A stretch of 64,000 nt of DNA from Rhizobiaceae bacterium (GTDB lineage: Bacteria > Pseudomonadota > Alphaproteobacteria > Rhizobiales > Rhizobiaceae), in the NCBI GenBank assembly GCA_029212415.1, contig JARGOF010000004.1, positions 62,001 to 126,000 on the forward strand. Reading direction: 5' to 3'. Position 1 is the first letter of the stretch. The number at the start of each line of letters is the position of its first letter. Both the position numbers and the translations under genes were made by a program. Shown here piece after piece: positions 37,728-46,116 of the stretch. The notes beneath the pieces are model-generated. The model searched no databases and was not told the origin of the DNA. It saw nothing but the letters and a program-made list of their open reading frames with translations.

Positions 37728-40052
37728 TCAGGTCGGAAAAATAAGCGGTACGGATCTTTGATCGGGCCCGAGCAATCGGCGTTTTACCCGATGTCCGAGC
37801 AACCTGAACCGTCCGATCTGAGGAAGCGTCAGCCTGACGCCGCTCCAGACCCGTTGCCATTGCCTGTCCAGATTGTGCGGACCTTCACGCTCGGCCGTCT
37901 GGTCCATGTAGTGTTTTATCGTTTTCAATGCCCATGCGGAATGGCCGCTGGTCACATTGTCGGCGGCATTGTGGACATCGACAAACAGCGTGGGGTAGCG
38001 AAACTTGCGCAATGTGTCGCGGGCTTCCATATAGGGCGCCCCTACCCCGGCAAGCTCGACAGCCAGATTGAGCCCGAGAATCTCCGGCATGAAGTGCCTG
38101 GGAAAACAGGACAGGGCGAGCCACAAAGTGGGCACGTCAAACGAGCCCGCATCGAGCCTGTCCCAGTTGATGAAATCACGCGATTCCACCGCCGGAGCAG
38201 TGACATCCATTGATTTGAGAAGGCCACGGTAGATGTTGGCATGATGTTCAGCCGCATTGCCTTCACCAATCTCCTCAACAAAGACATGGAACAGCATCCG
38301 TCCCACAGTCGTATTGATGGTCGCCGGAGATGCCATGCCCTGCAACCACCCGCCATCGATGAGAATAAGGGGTGCGAGCTGCACCGTCGCCTCAGTGAAG
38401 GCCTCTTTCGATACTTCCGGACGCTCAGCGGGCGGGCGATAGGAATCCACCTGGGCACGGTGTTTTTCATCTACCCAGCGATCCAGGGCATCGGGATCGT
38501 AATGCGGCAGCGGAATGGCACGCTCGCCTTTCCACAGCGACGCCATGGAACGCTCGAGCCGGTCACGGGCAAATCGCTCTGCCTGGGGCAGGATTTCCGG
38601 GAAGAACTCCACATTGACAAGATGGTGATAGAGTTCGCGCACCGAACATTTTGCAAACATTGCATCGCTGCGTTTTTGCACGTCACCGGATTGCCAGACA
38701 CGGCCCTGGACGGCTCGTGGCACGCGCAAAACCGGTTTCAGTTCTTCTCCTGCGAGCGTTGATTCGGCTTGCCTTCCCGGTGACCTGTTGCTTTTGTCAC
38801 GTGGAGGAAGGCTGTTGATCCACTCTCGAATGATCTGCTGTTCCATCGCAGAGAAAACACCCAGCATGGGTCCGCCGAAGCCGATCAGATGATTGAGCAA
38901 CGGGCTTTTTTCCGCCTGACCGGGTCTGACCCATGGTGAGTCTGCCAGGGCGTTGAGAAGTCTTGGCCCATCAAAATTTTGCGGATCGAGATGCTCGTCC
39001 AGCAGCTTGTCACCCATTGGCCGGTTTCCGTGATAGCCATGGGCGTGAGATGCCTTGCTCCACAGGAGATTGATCATCTCCTGACGCGGGTCCGGCGGAC
39101 CATCCGGCGCAGAAAGCCGGGTTGCCGCAAACCATTCATTCCATAGCCGAATGGTTGCGCCCGCGCCCGTGAGAACCCTCGACCAGATCCGCGCCCTGTC
39201 CGCCGGCTGCGCCTCTTCAAGCAGGGCTTCGACGGCAAGAATAGCCATCGCGTGGCCTTTTTCCAGATATTCCGGCTCATCGAGACCGCTGTCCAGCTCA
39301 GGCAGGCCATGGGCCTGACAGAAGTCGGCGATGAGCCTTAATCCGAATGCGGGAATGCCAAGAAATTGCCAGGCAAGATTTGCTCCGATGATTTCCGGGA
39401 AATGCGTTCTGGCTGTCTGCGCCAGGGACAGCAGGAACAGCGGCAGTTCGAAACTGGCATCGGCAAATTCAGGCCGCTCGGCAAAGGACCGGGAGGATAC
39501 GTCTCCCAATTCACCGCCGATACGAGCGAAGGCGTCTTTGTAATCGTTGACAAAGTGGCGGCCCGGGTCGGACACAAATGCACGCACTTGATGCTGGTAA
39601 AGCCCGGTGACAATTGCGCCGGGTACAGTGTGGGCTGTTGCAACCCGCGCACCAGTCTGGAGCCAGCAACCATCGACCAGGGCCATGGGCATATATTGCA
39701 GGTAGTAATGCGCTGCTGTGCGCCGGGCTTCCACAGGCGACAGGTTTTTCACGCTGTATTTGTGCTCTTCGCCCTCTCTGGCGATTGCTTGCGTCAGCGC
39801 CTGCAATTGATGTTTTAGATCCTCCGGTTGCCAAACTGAAATTTCCGGTGCAAAAGCCCGCGTCTCGACCGACGCCAACCGGCTGGTTGCCAGATCGAAA
39901 GAAAAGGGGAGGATTTCCGGATGTTCTTCAACATTCACCAGAAGAAAATAAGCCTTTTGAACCGATATCTCCTGCAATAGCGGCTTATTCGACCATTTTT
40001 CCTGATTGAAGGAATATTTCAAAGTTTCATTTCTGGACGACTGAATATTCAT
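37728..40052 (-). CDS. Tandem haem-oxygenase-like diiron oxidase (iron-containing redox enzyme family)
   Basis: This 774-residue protein contains two modules of the haem-oxygenase-like diiron (HDO) fold, at about residues 70-320 and 460-730, each with LVDGCWLQ or LIDGGWLQ and PEIIG or PEILG blocks. Module 2 keeps the likely iron ligands: Glu and His in VEEIGEGNAAEHH, Glu in FMPEILGLNL, then a His/Asp/His series in VDVHNAADNVTSGH. Module 1 loses several of them (QHQVRAF for EEIG, no first His in the last block), so it may be structural. Family members carry out N-oxygenation or C-H oxidation in natural-product pathways; the substrate here is unknown. ATG 40052 has a GGAG site. Confidence 0.8.
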   Translation of the reverse strand: MNIQSSRNETLKYSFNQEKWSNKPLLQEISVQKAYFLLVNVEEHPEILPFSFDLATSRLASVETRAFAPEISVWQPEDLKHQLQALTQAIAREGEEHKYSVKNLSPVEARRTAAHYYLQYMPMALVDGCWLQTGARVATAHTVPGAIVTGLYQHQVRAFVSDPGRHFVNDYKDAFARIGGELGDVSSRSFAERPEFADASFELPLFLLSLAQTARTHFPEIIGANLAWQFLGIPAFGLRLIADFCQAHGLPELDSGLDEPEYLEKGHAMAILAVEALLEEAQPADRARIWSRVLTGAGATIRLWNEWFAATRLSAPDGPPDPRQEMINLLWSKASHAHGYHGNRPMGDKLLDEHLDPQNFDGPRLLNALADSPWVRPGQAEKSPLLNHLIGFGGPMLGVFSAMEQQIIREWINSLPPRDKSNRSPGRQAESTLAGEELKPVLRVPRAVQGRVWQSGDVQKRSDAMFAKCSVRELYHHLVNVEFFPEILPQAERFARDRLERSMASLWKGERAIPLPHYDPDALDRWVDEKHRAQVDSYRPPAERPEVSKEAFTEATVQLAPLILIDGGWLQGMASPATINTTVGRMLFHVFVEEIGEGNAAEHHANIYRGLLKSMDVTAPAVESRDFINWDRLDAGSFDVPTLWLALSCFPRHFMPEILGLNLAVELAGVGAPYMEARDTLRKFRYPTLFVDVHNAADNVTSGHSAWALKTIKHYMDQTAEREGPHNLDRQWQRVWSGVRLTLPQIGRFRLLGHRVKRRLLGPDQRSVPLIFPT

Positions 40053-40141
40053 AAAGTGCTCCGCTCAATGCGAGACGATGTCAGATTTGCAACCACCCGG
40101 AAGGGCGTAACTGCAATGCAGGCCCATCGAAATCCGTCAGC

Positions 40142-41272
40142 CTATTTTTCCGGTTTGGCAACCAACTGACCCCGAACAAGGTTGAACATGTACAGGGCAA
40201 TGATCCTGTTGCCGGCATCATTGAGGTGAACGCCGTCTGGTTGATACACAATAGCATCGGTGCCTTCAAAAACCCGCGTCGCGTCAAATACATAATCACG
40301 GCTTCTTGCAAGTATACGTATTTGATCATACAGCCCATTGACACCACCGATGAATTCCGCACCCACCGATTGCCGATTGGGTCTGGCATGTTTGCTTTTA
40401 TAGAAAGAAAACGGCTGTATCACGGAATAGAATTTTGCGCCTTGTGAAAGACTGGCCGCATGCATGATCTCCATGTTCTTCTTGAATGTCTGTGCCGGTG
40501 TGCGCTTTGAAGACAGGCCAAGAGAATAGTCAATGGACGACGCCTTCGGGACATACTGGCGCAGCAGGGATGTCATGCTGGGCAGGATTTTCGGTTCTTC
40601 CTGACCGGTTGCCACCTTCATGATGTTCTCCTGATAGGGATGGACCATCAGATGATCGACAACACCGTAACGCCAGCCGTCATTCACGCCGGCATACTCA
40701 ATGACGATATCAGGCTTGAACTCGAATCCGTCGCGAACAAGTTTGAACATGTCCTGACTGGTTGAATATCCGCCGATGCCGCCGTTTATCACCACTGCCG
40801 GTATCTTGTTAGCATCAAGGATCCTGGCCAGTTGCTCCGGCCAGCTGTTGGGAAATTTCACCCCGTCCGTGGTTGAGCCTCCCAGCGCCAGAATTACCGG
40901 CTTGCGCGAACCCTGCTGTATTGGCGAGTGCAACAGAAAACCTTCGATCCATGCACGCGTTTTCTTCACTTCCTGGAGTTTTTCAGAATTTTTTCCGTAG
41001 GTGAAAGCAAGATGAGGATCAAGTGTGCGATAGGCCTCGCGGAATTGATCGCGTCCAAGAATGGTTTGCTCTTCGCTTCTGAAAAAAAGCGGCGAATCAA
41101 TCCCTTGCCACTTCAGAACAAAGTGCGCGCCTATTTCCGCGATCGCGATGAGGAGGCACAGGCTGAAAACCACGCTGATCAATAAAAAGACAAGCTTGCG
41201 GGTCGCACTGATCTGCCGAATTGTTTCGGGCTTAGGTTGGTCTAATAAATCCGGGTCGAATGAAGAATTCAT
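40142..41272 (-). CDS. Membrane-anchored SGNH/GDSL hydrolase
   Basis: This 376-residue protein has one membrane helix (about residues 27-47) and a periplasmic SGNH domain with all four blocks: LALGGSTTDGVKF (Ser133), NGGIGGYST, YAGVNDGW and DGVHLNDAGN. A complete catalytic set suggests an active esterase or acyltransferase on a sugar. It reads in the direction of the diiron protein, with a gap of about 90 bases, and is divergent from hldE. It is not close in sequence to the other SGNH protein at 31567-32760. Confidence 0.88.
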   Translation of the reverse strand: MNSSFDPDLLDQPKPETIRQISATRKLVFLLISVVFSLCLLIAIAEIGAHFVLKWQGIDSPLFFRSEEQTILGRDQFREAYRTLDPHLAFTYGKNSEKLQEVKKTRAWIEGFLLHSPIQQGSRKPVILALGGSTTDGVKFPNSWPEQLARILDANKIPAVVINGGIGGYSTSQDMFKLVRDGFEFKPDIVIEYAGVNDGWRYGVVDHLMVHPYQENIMKVATGQEEPKILPSMTSLLRQYVPKASSIDYSLGLSSKRTPAQTFKKNMEIMHAASLSQGAKFYSVIQPFSFYKSKHARPNRQSVGAEFIGGVNGLYDQIRILARSRDYVFDATRVFEGTDAIVYQPDGVHLNDAGNRIIALYMFNLVRGQLVAKPEK

Positions 41273-41678
41273 ACTTTGCTATCCACGTGACGGTCCTGCG
41301 CAATGCCAAACTGTTCCGATCCCGTCAAGATGGAAGCCATGGGCCGGGTTTTCAGGATCAAAGGCTCCCTATGGCAATAGTACAATAAAACACAGCGTGG
41401 AAAAGTGGTCATGTCCTACTTCTCCCCATCTCGCTTCGGGCCATTGCGCCCAGGTGAAGACTGGCTGAGCCCATCCGGGCCCGTTGTCCTGTCCGCTTTA
41501 CGGTTCGCTGATAGCGTCAGGCATGTTCCATGCCGGGGATTTTTCCACCACCCCGCCAAGGCTCCGGCAGACAGCAGGCCAAGACCTTCAGTGTGCCTTT
41601 ATTTTTTTCCGGAAGACTGTTATAGCCGCCCGGCAGACAAGCCTTTGCTGCCGGAAAACAATTGTCATAAAGGCGTTT
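41273..41678. other. Divergent intergenic region between SGNH and hldE genes
   Basis: About 400 bases. It should hold the promoters of both flanking genes. A short inverted repeat GGCATG-TTC-CATGCC lies at 41520-41534, a possible protein-binding site. I see no small gene or RNA. The open frame upstream of the hldE ATG runs through part of this region but is not conserved-looking. Confidence 0.4.
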
Positions 41679-43217
41679 ATGGCTGGTCTCGTGCAATCAA
41701 GACACCCCGATAACAATGACATTCTGGAGGTTCTGGATCTGGTCCGGACCTCGTTGAAGAAACGCCAGCCACGCATTGTGGTGCATGGCGACATCATGCT
41801 CGATGAATATCTGCACGGTGACGTCGAACGCATTTCGCCGGAGGCGCCCATACCGGTACTTGCCGGCAAATCACATATATACAGACCAGGCGGCGCTGCC
41901 AATGTGGCTGCCAATCTTGCCAGCCTGGGCGCCTGGGTCGATCTGTCCGGGCTTGTCGGGGCAGATGATGCGGCACTCCAGTTGAGGCAGATACTGGATA
42001 CAAGTTCCGTCAATACGAGCAACATGATCGCCGTGCCGGAAAGACGCACGACCAGAAAACTCAGGGTCGTTGCTGGCACGCAGCAGATCGTCCGGATCGA
42101 TTTTGAAGATACCGGTTGCCCGGACCACACAATAGAACAGCAACAGATTGAAACGACCAGACGCCTTGTCGCCGAAGCCGATGTGCTGATCATATCGGAT
42201 TATGACAAGGGGGCCTGCGGTGAAGGCGTTCTTTCGCAGATCATAGGTTACGCCCGCTCCAGGGGCGTTCCAGTGCTTTGTGATCCCAAAGGCAGGAATT
42301 ACAGCAAATATGCGGGCGCCAGCATCATTACGCCCAACCGCAAGGAAGCCATCGCTGCGTCCGACGGTCAGCTCACCGCACCCGGTGAACAGGGGCTTGC
42401 CGAACCGCAACCAGGTGAACCCGCACTTGCCGCACACGGGCTGCGGCGCGCATTGGGACTGGATGCCTGTCTGGTGACACTGGGCCCCGACGGGATGTTC
42501 CTCAGCGAAACCGACAAAGACCATGAAATCGGCGCTTTCTCGCATGACGTGGCGGACGTCACGGGCGCTGGTGATTGCGTGATCGCCGGCCTCGGCGTGG
42601 CTCTGGCATGCGGATTGCCCTATCTGTCATCCTGTATCTTCGCCAATGCTGTTGCTTCGATATCGGTCAGCAAGGCCGGCAGCGTCGCCGTCAGTCTTGA
42701 CGAAGTGATCGACAAATATGCCGATTCAGAGCGGTGGAGCGCTTCGAAGCTTGTTCCACGCGATCAGATCGAAACCGAGGCAGGCCGGTTGAAAGAGGCT
42801 GGCCGCTCCATCGTGTTCACCAATGGCTGCTTTGACATTCTTCATGCCGGTCATGTCCAGAACTTGAAGCGCTGCGCCGAACTGGGCAGCGCAGTCATTG
42901 TCGGCCTCAACAGCGATGACTCGGTGCGCGCACTCAAAGGCAAGGGGCGACCGATCAACCCGGCCAGGGACAGGGCGGCCGTTTTGCTGGCGCTCGAAGC
43001 CGTTGATGCCGTCGTTATCTTTGAAGAGGATACGCCCGAAGCGCTGATCAGCGCCATTCGCCCCGACATTCTGGTGAAGGGTGCGGATTATCACGACAAG
43101 GACGTGGTCGGCCGGGCATTTGTCGAGAGCTATGGAGGCCGCGTCGAACTTGTCGAATTTCAGAACGATATCTCGACAACGGCCATTCTTGAAAAATTGT
43201 GGGAGATGGAAAAGTGA
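41679..43217 (+). CDS. hldE: Bifunctional heptose 7-phosphate kinase / heptose 1-phosphate adenylyltransferase
   Basis: HldE carries out two steps of ADP-heptose synthesis. The 512-residue protein has an N-terminal ribokinase-like domain (RIVVHGDIMLDEYLHGDVERISPEAPIPV, GGAANVAANLASLG, DVTGAGDCVIAG) and a C-terminal nucleotidyltransferase domain (VFTNGCFDILHAGHVQNL with the HxGH-type site, and DILVKGADYHDK). The start ATG 41679 has an AAAGG site. The stop overlaps the hldD start as GTGA, so translation is coupled. ADP-heptose may feed lipopolysaccharide core or the TPR-GT9 enzymes here. Confidence 0.95.
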   Translation: MAGLVQSRHPDNNDILEVLDLVRTSLKKRQPRIVVHGDIMLDEYLHGDVERISPEAPIPVLAGKSHIYRPGGAANVAANLASLGAWVDLSGLVGADDAALQLRQILDTSSVNTSNMIAVPERRTTRKLRVVAGTQQIVRIDFEDTGCPDHTIEQQQIETTRRLVAEADVLIISDYDKGACGEGVLSQIIGYARSRGVPVLCDPKGRNYSKYAGASIITPNRKEAIAASDGQLTAPGEQGLAEPQPGEPALAAHGLRRALGLDACLVTLGPDGMFLSETDKDHEIGAFSHDVADVTGAGDCVIAGLGVALACGLPYLSSCIFANAVASISVSKAGSVAVSLDEVIDKYADSERWSASKLVPRDQIETEAGRLKEAGRSIVFTNGCFDILHAGHVQNLKRCAELGSAVIVGLNSDDSVRALKGKGRPINPARDRAAVLLALEAVDAVVIFEEDTPEALISAIRPDILVKGADYHDKDVVGRAFVESYGGRVELVEFQNDISTTAILEKLWEMEK

Positions 43218-44134
43218 TCGTGGTGACGGGCGGAGCGGGTTTCATCGGCAGCAATCTGGTTCACGGGCTGAACAGCGCCGGGATGAATGACATTGTCATT
43301 GTTGATTGCCTGATGAACGCCCAAAAGCATCTCAACCTGCGCGATGCACATTTCACCGATTATTTCGACAAGGATGATTTCCCCGATGCACTGGCGGGAC
43401 TGCCTGACATAGATGCCGTTTTTCATCTGGGTGCCTGCGCCGTTACGACGGAACAGGACGGGCGTTTCATGATGAAGACCAATTACACCTATTCAAAGAC
43501 CTTGCTGCACACATGTCTGAAACGCAAAATCCCCTTCATCTATGCCTCATCGGCAGCGGTCTATGGCGCCGGAGAGTGCGCATTTGTCGAGCACGGCAAC
43601 CAGGAGCGGCCACTCAATGTTTATGGTTTTTCGAAATGGGCCTTTGATCAACACGTCATGAAAATTCTGCCGCATGCCGAAAGCCCTGTGATTGGCCTGC
43701 GTTATTTCAACGTCTATGGACCACGGGAAACGCACAAGGGAGATATGGCTTCGGTCATATTCAAGATGGTTGCCCGGCATCGGGCGGGCAAAAAATTGCA
43801 GTTGTTTCGCGGCAGCGACACCTTTCAGCGCGACTTTATCGACGTGCGGGACGTTGTGGACGTCAACCTGCACTTTCTGCAAACGGGGAAATCCGGCATC
43901 TACAATTGCGGAACAGGCTCGACGCGATCCTTTCAGGACCTGGGTGAACTGGTTGCGCACAATCTCGATGGCGCACAGATCGAGATGATCGACATGCCGC
44001 CAGGCCTTGAGGGTCAATACCAGAAATATACCTGCGCCGACGAAACGCTGTTGCGCAAGTCCGGCTATAGGAGCGCATTTCGCAGCCTAGAGGACGGTAT
44101 TAGGGACTATGTTCATTGGCTTATTCGTGATTAA
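43214..44134 (+). CDS. hldD: ADP-L-glycero-D-manno-heptose 6-epimerase
   Basis: HldD converts ADP-D-glycero- to ADP-L-glycero-D-manno-heptose. The 306-residue short-chain dehydrogenase-type enzyme starts MIVVTGGAGFIGSNLVHGLN with the NADP-binding motif, has ASSAAVYGAG and the catalytic NVYGFSKWAFD (YxxxK), and a GLRYFNVYGPRE substrate motif. The GTG at 43214 overlaps the hldE stop; a GTG five codons upstream (43199) is less likely. GmhA, needed for the first step, is not in the window. Confidence 0.95.
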   Translation: MIVVTGGAGFIGSNLVHGLNSAGMNDIVIVDCLMNAQKHLNLRDAHFTDYFDKDDFPDALAGLPDIDAVFHLGACAVTTEQDGRFMMKTNYTYSKTLLHTCLKRKIPFIYASSAAVYGAGECAFVEHGNQERPLNVYGFSKWAFDQHVMKILPHAESPVIGLRYFNVYGPRETHKGDMASVIFKMVARHRAGKKLQLFRGSDTFQRDFIDVRDVVDVNLHFLQTGKSGIYNCGTGSTRSFQDLGELVAHNLDGAQIEMIDMPPGLEGQYQKYTCADETLLRKSGYRSAFRSLEDGIRDYVHWLIRD

Positions 44135-44193
44135 TTCATCTCAGCGATTCAGAGCGTTCCGTGACCCCGAAATTCCAAGATTGACCCGACTTC

Positions 44194-46086
44194 ATGAATA
44201 GAGACACGACCCTTCGCCCTTCCGATGCGCAAGTTCTCAACAATGCGGAACGGGCGCTGGCGCGAAGACTTTTTCGTGAGGCAGAGGATGCGTGCAACGC
44301 TGTCCTGCGCCGCAATCCCCGCTCATCCCGGGCCTATTACCTGCTTGGCGTCAGTGCGCTTCGGCAACAAAAGCCGGCGGAAGCAACCCGCCGCCTGAAA
44401 AAGTCTCTGCAGATTTTTCCTGATGATATCAATTGCATCGTGGCTCTTGGCCAGAGTTGCATGGCGGAAAACCGCCATGGACAGGCGGAAGAATGTTTCC
44501 GCAAAGCCAGCCAAATGACCAGGGGCAACGAAAAAATCCTGCCCTTGCTGGTGTTGAGCTTGATGAATCAGGGCAAGTTCCGGGAAGCACTTGGCCCAGT
44601 GAACCAGCTGTTGCTGGCAAATCCGCTCAACGCCGATGCATTCGGCAAGCGGGGCTATATCCTGCAGCAATTCGACAAGCATCGGGAAGCCTTGGGCAAT
44701 TTCACCCGCGCCCTGACACTACAGCCCATCTTCCCCGAAGCACTTAACAACCGCGGCAATTCCTTCAAGGCACTGAACCGGCATATCGAAGCGATCAAGG
44801 ACTACGATGAGGCGATTGCGCAGCGACCCGACTATGCATTGCCTTACAGCAACAAGGGTTATTCACTGCAATACCTGAAAAGATACGACGAGGCTCTGGA
44901 AAGCTGTGATCTTGCCTTGAAGCTGTCCAACCGTTTTCCGGATGCACATGTCAACAAGGGTTTTATTCTGCAGAATATGCAGCGCTACGAGGAGGCGCTC
45001 ACCTGCTTCGAGCGCGCGCTTGCAATAGACGGCGGGAATTGGACCGCCATGAACAATATGGCCTATTGCTTGCGGCAATTGGGGCGCTTCGATGAAAGCG
45101 CAGACCATTACCGCAGGATGAGCAAGATTCACCCTGATCATCCGGAAGGCCTGTGGAATCAGGGACTCCTGAAACTTCTGATGGGTGACATGCCATCGGG
45201 CTGGTCTGACATGGAGTGGCGCTGGAAATGCAAGGAATTCATCCGGAAACCCGGTGTGAAAGGCGTTCCAGAATGGCTCGGTCAGACAATCGACGGGCGA
45301 TCGATTGCCGTCTTCACCGAACAGGGTTTTGGTGATGTTTTTCAGTTCTGCCGCTATTTGCCCATGCTTGCGGATCTGGGCGCAAAGGTTACGCTCGTTG
45401 CCCCCGTCGCGGCCCATCGCCTGTTGTCAACGCTTGATCAGCGCGTTTCGATCCTCGGGCCAAAGCAAACGCTCGCAGACATGGATTATCAATGTACCCT
45501 GCTCAGCCTGCCAGACCGGTTCAAGACTGAATTATCGACCATTCCGGCCCGCACACCTTATCTGTTTGCTGAAGATGAACTTGTCAGCCAATGGAAAGAA
45601 CGGGTTCCCGCCAAGGGTCTGCGCGTGGGAATATCATGGCAAGGCAATCCGAACGGCGCTGTCGATCAAGGACGATCGTTCCCGCTTTCCAAGTTGGCAC
45701 CGCTGTCCAAAGTGAAAGGGGTGGAACTCATCAGCCTGCAATACATGCATGGCACCGACCAGATCGAAAAAATGTCGGACAGGATGTCTCTGCATATCCT
45801 GCCCGGTTTCAACGAGCGGGAAGACGGCTTTGTCGACACGGCTGCCGTCATGAAAAATCTCGACCTGATCATCACATCCGACAGCGCCCCGGCCCACCTG
45901 GCCGGTGCTCTCAATGTCCCCGTATGGGTTTTGCTGAAAAAAGTGCCGGACTGGCGCTGGCTTCTGGATCGTGAGGACAGCCCCTGGTATCCCGGCATGC
46001 GGCTGTTTCGACAATCGGAAGATGGCGACTGGGCAGCCGTCGTCGCGCAGGTCGTCGACGCGCTGAAAGGTTTTTCGCCCAAATAG
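44194..46086 (+). CDS. TPR protein with C-terminal GT9-like glycosyltransferase domain (paralogue)
   Basis: The 630-residue protein has about nine TPR units (residues about 15-330) and a GT9-like GT-B domain: AVFTEQGFGDVFQFCRYLP, GLRVGISWQGNP, SFPLSKLAPLS, LIITSDSAPAHLAGALN and WRWLLDREDSPWYPGMRLFRQ. It shares this layout with the 35622-37718 protein, so a duplication within the island is likely, but its donor-loop residues differ (SDSAPAH versus IDTAVAH). It lies 60 bases after hldD, in the same direction, which links it to ADP-heptose. Function is inferred. Confidence 0.84.
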   Translation: MNRDTTLRPSDAQVLNNAERALARRLFREAEDACNAVLRRNPRSSRAYYLLGVSALRQQKPAEATRRLKKSLQIFPDDINCIVALGQSCMAENRHGQAEECFRKASQMTRGNEKILPLLVLSLMNQGKFREALGPVNQLLLANPLNADAFGKRGYILQQFDKHREALGNFTRALTLQPIFPEALNNRGNSFKALNRHIEAIKDYDEAIAQRPDYALPYSNKGYSLQYLKRYDEALESCDLALKLSNRFPDAHVNKGFILQNMQRYEEALTCFERALAIDGGNWTAMNNMAYCLRQLGRFDESADHYRRMSKIHPDHPEGLWNQGLLKLLMGDMPSGWSDMEWRWKCKEFIRKPGVKGVPEWLGQTIDGRSIAVFTEQGFGDVFQFCRYLPMLADLGAKVTLVAPVAAHRLLSTLDQRVSILGPKQTLADMDYQCTLLSLPDRFKTELSTIPARTPYLFAEDELVSQWKERVPAKGLRVGISWQGNPNGAVDQGRSFPLSKLAPLSKVKGVELISLQYMHGTDQIEKMSDRMSLHILPGFNEREDGFVDTAAVMKNLDLIITSDSAPAHLAGALNVPVWVLLKKVPDWRWLLDREDSPWYPGMRLFRQSEDGDWAAVVAQVVDALKGFSPK

Positions 46087-46116
46087 AAACAATATCTGCA
46101 AATGTCCTGCTTCAGG

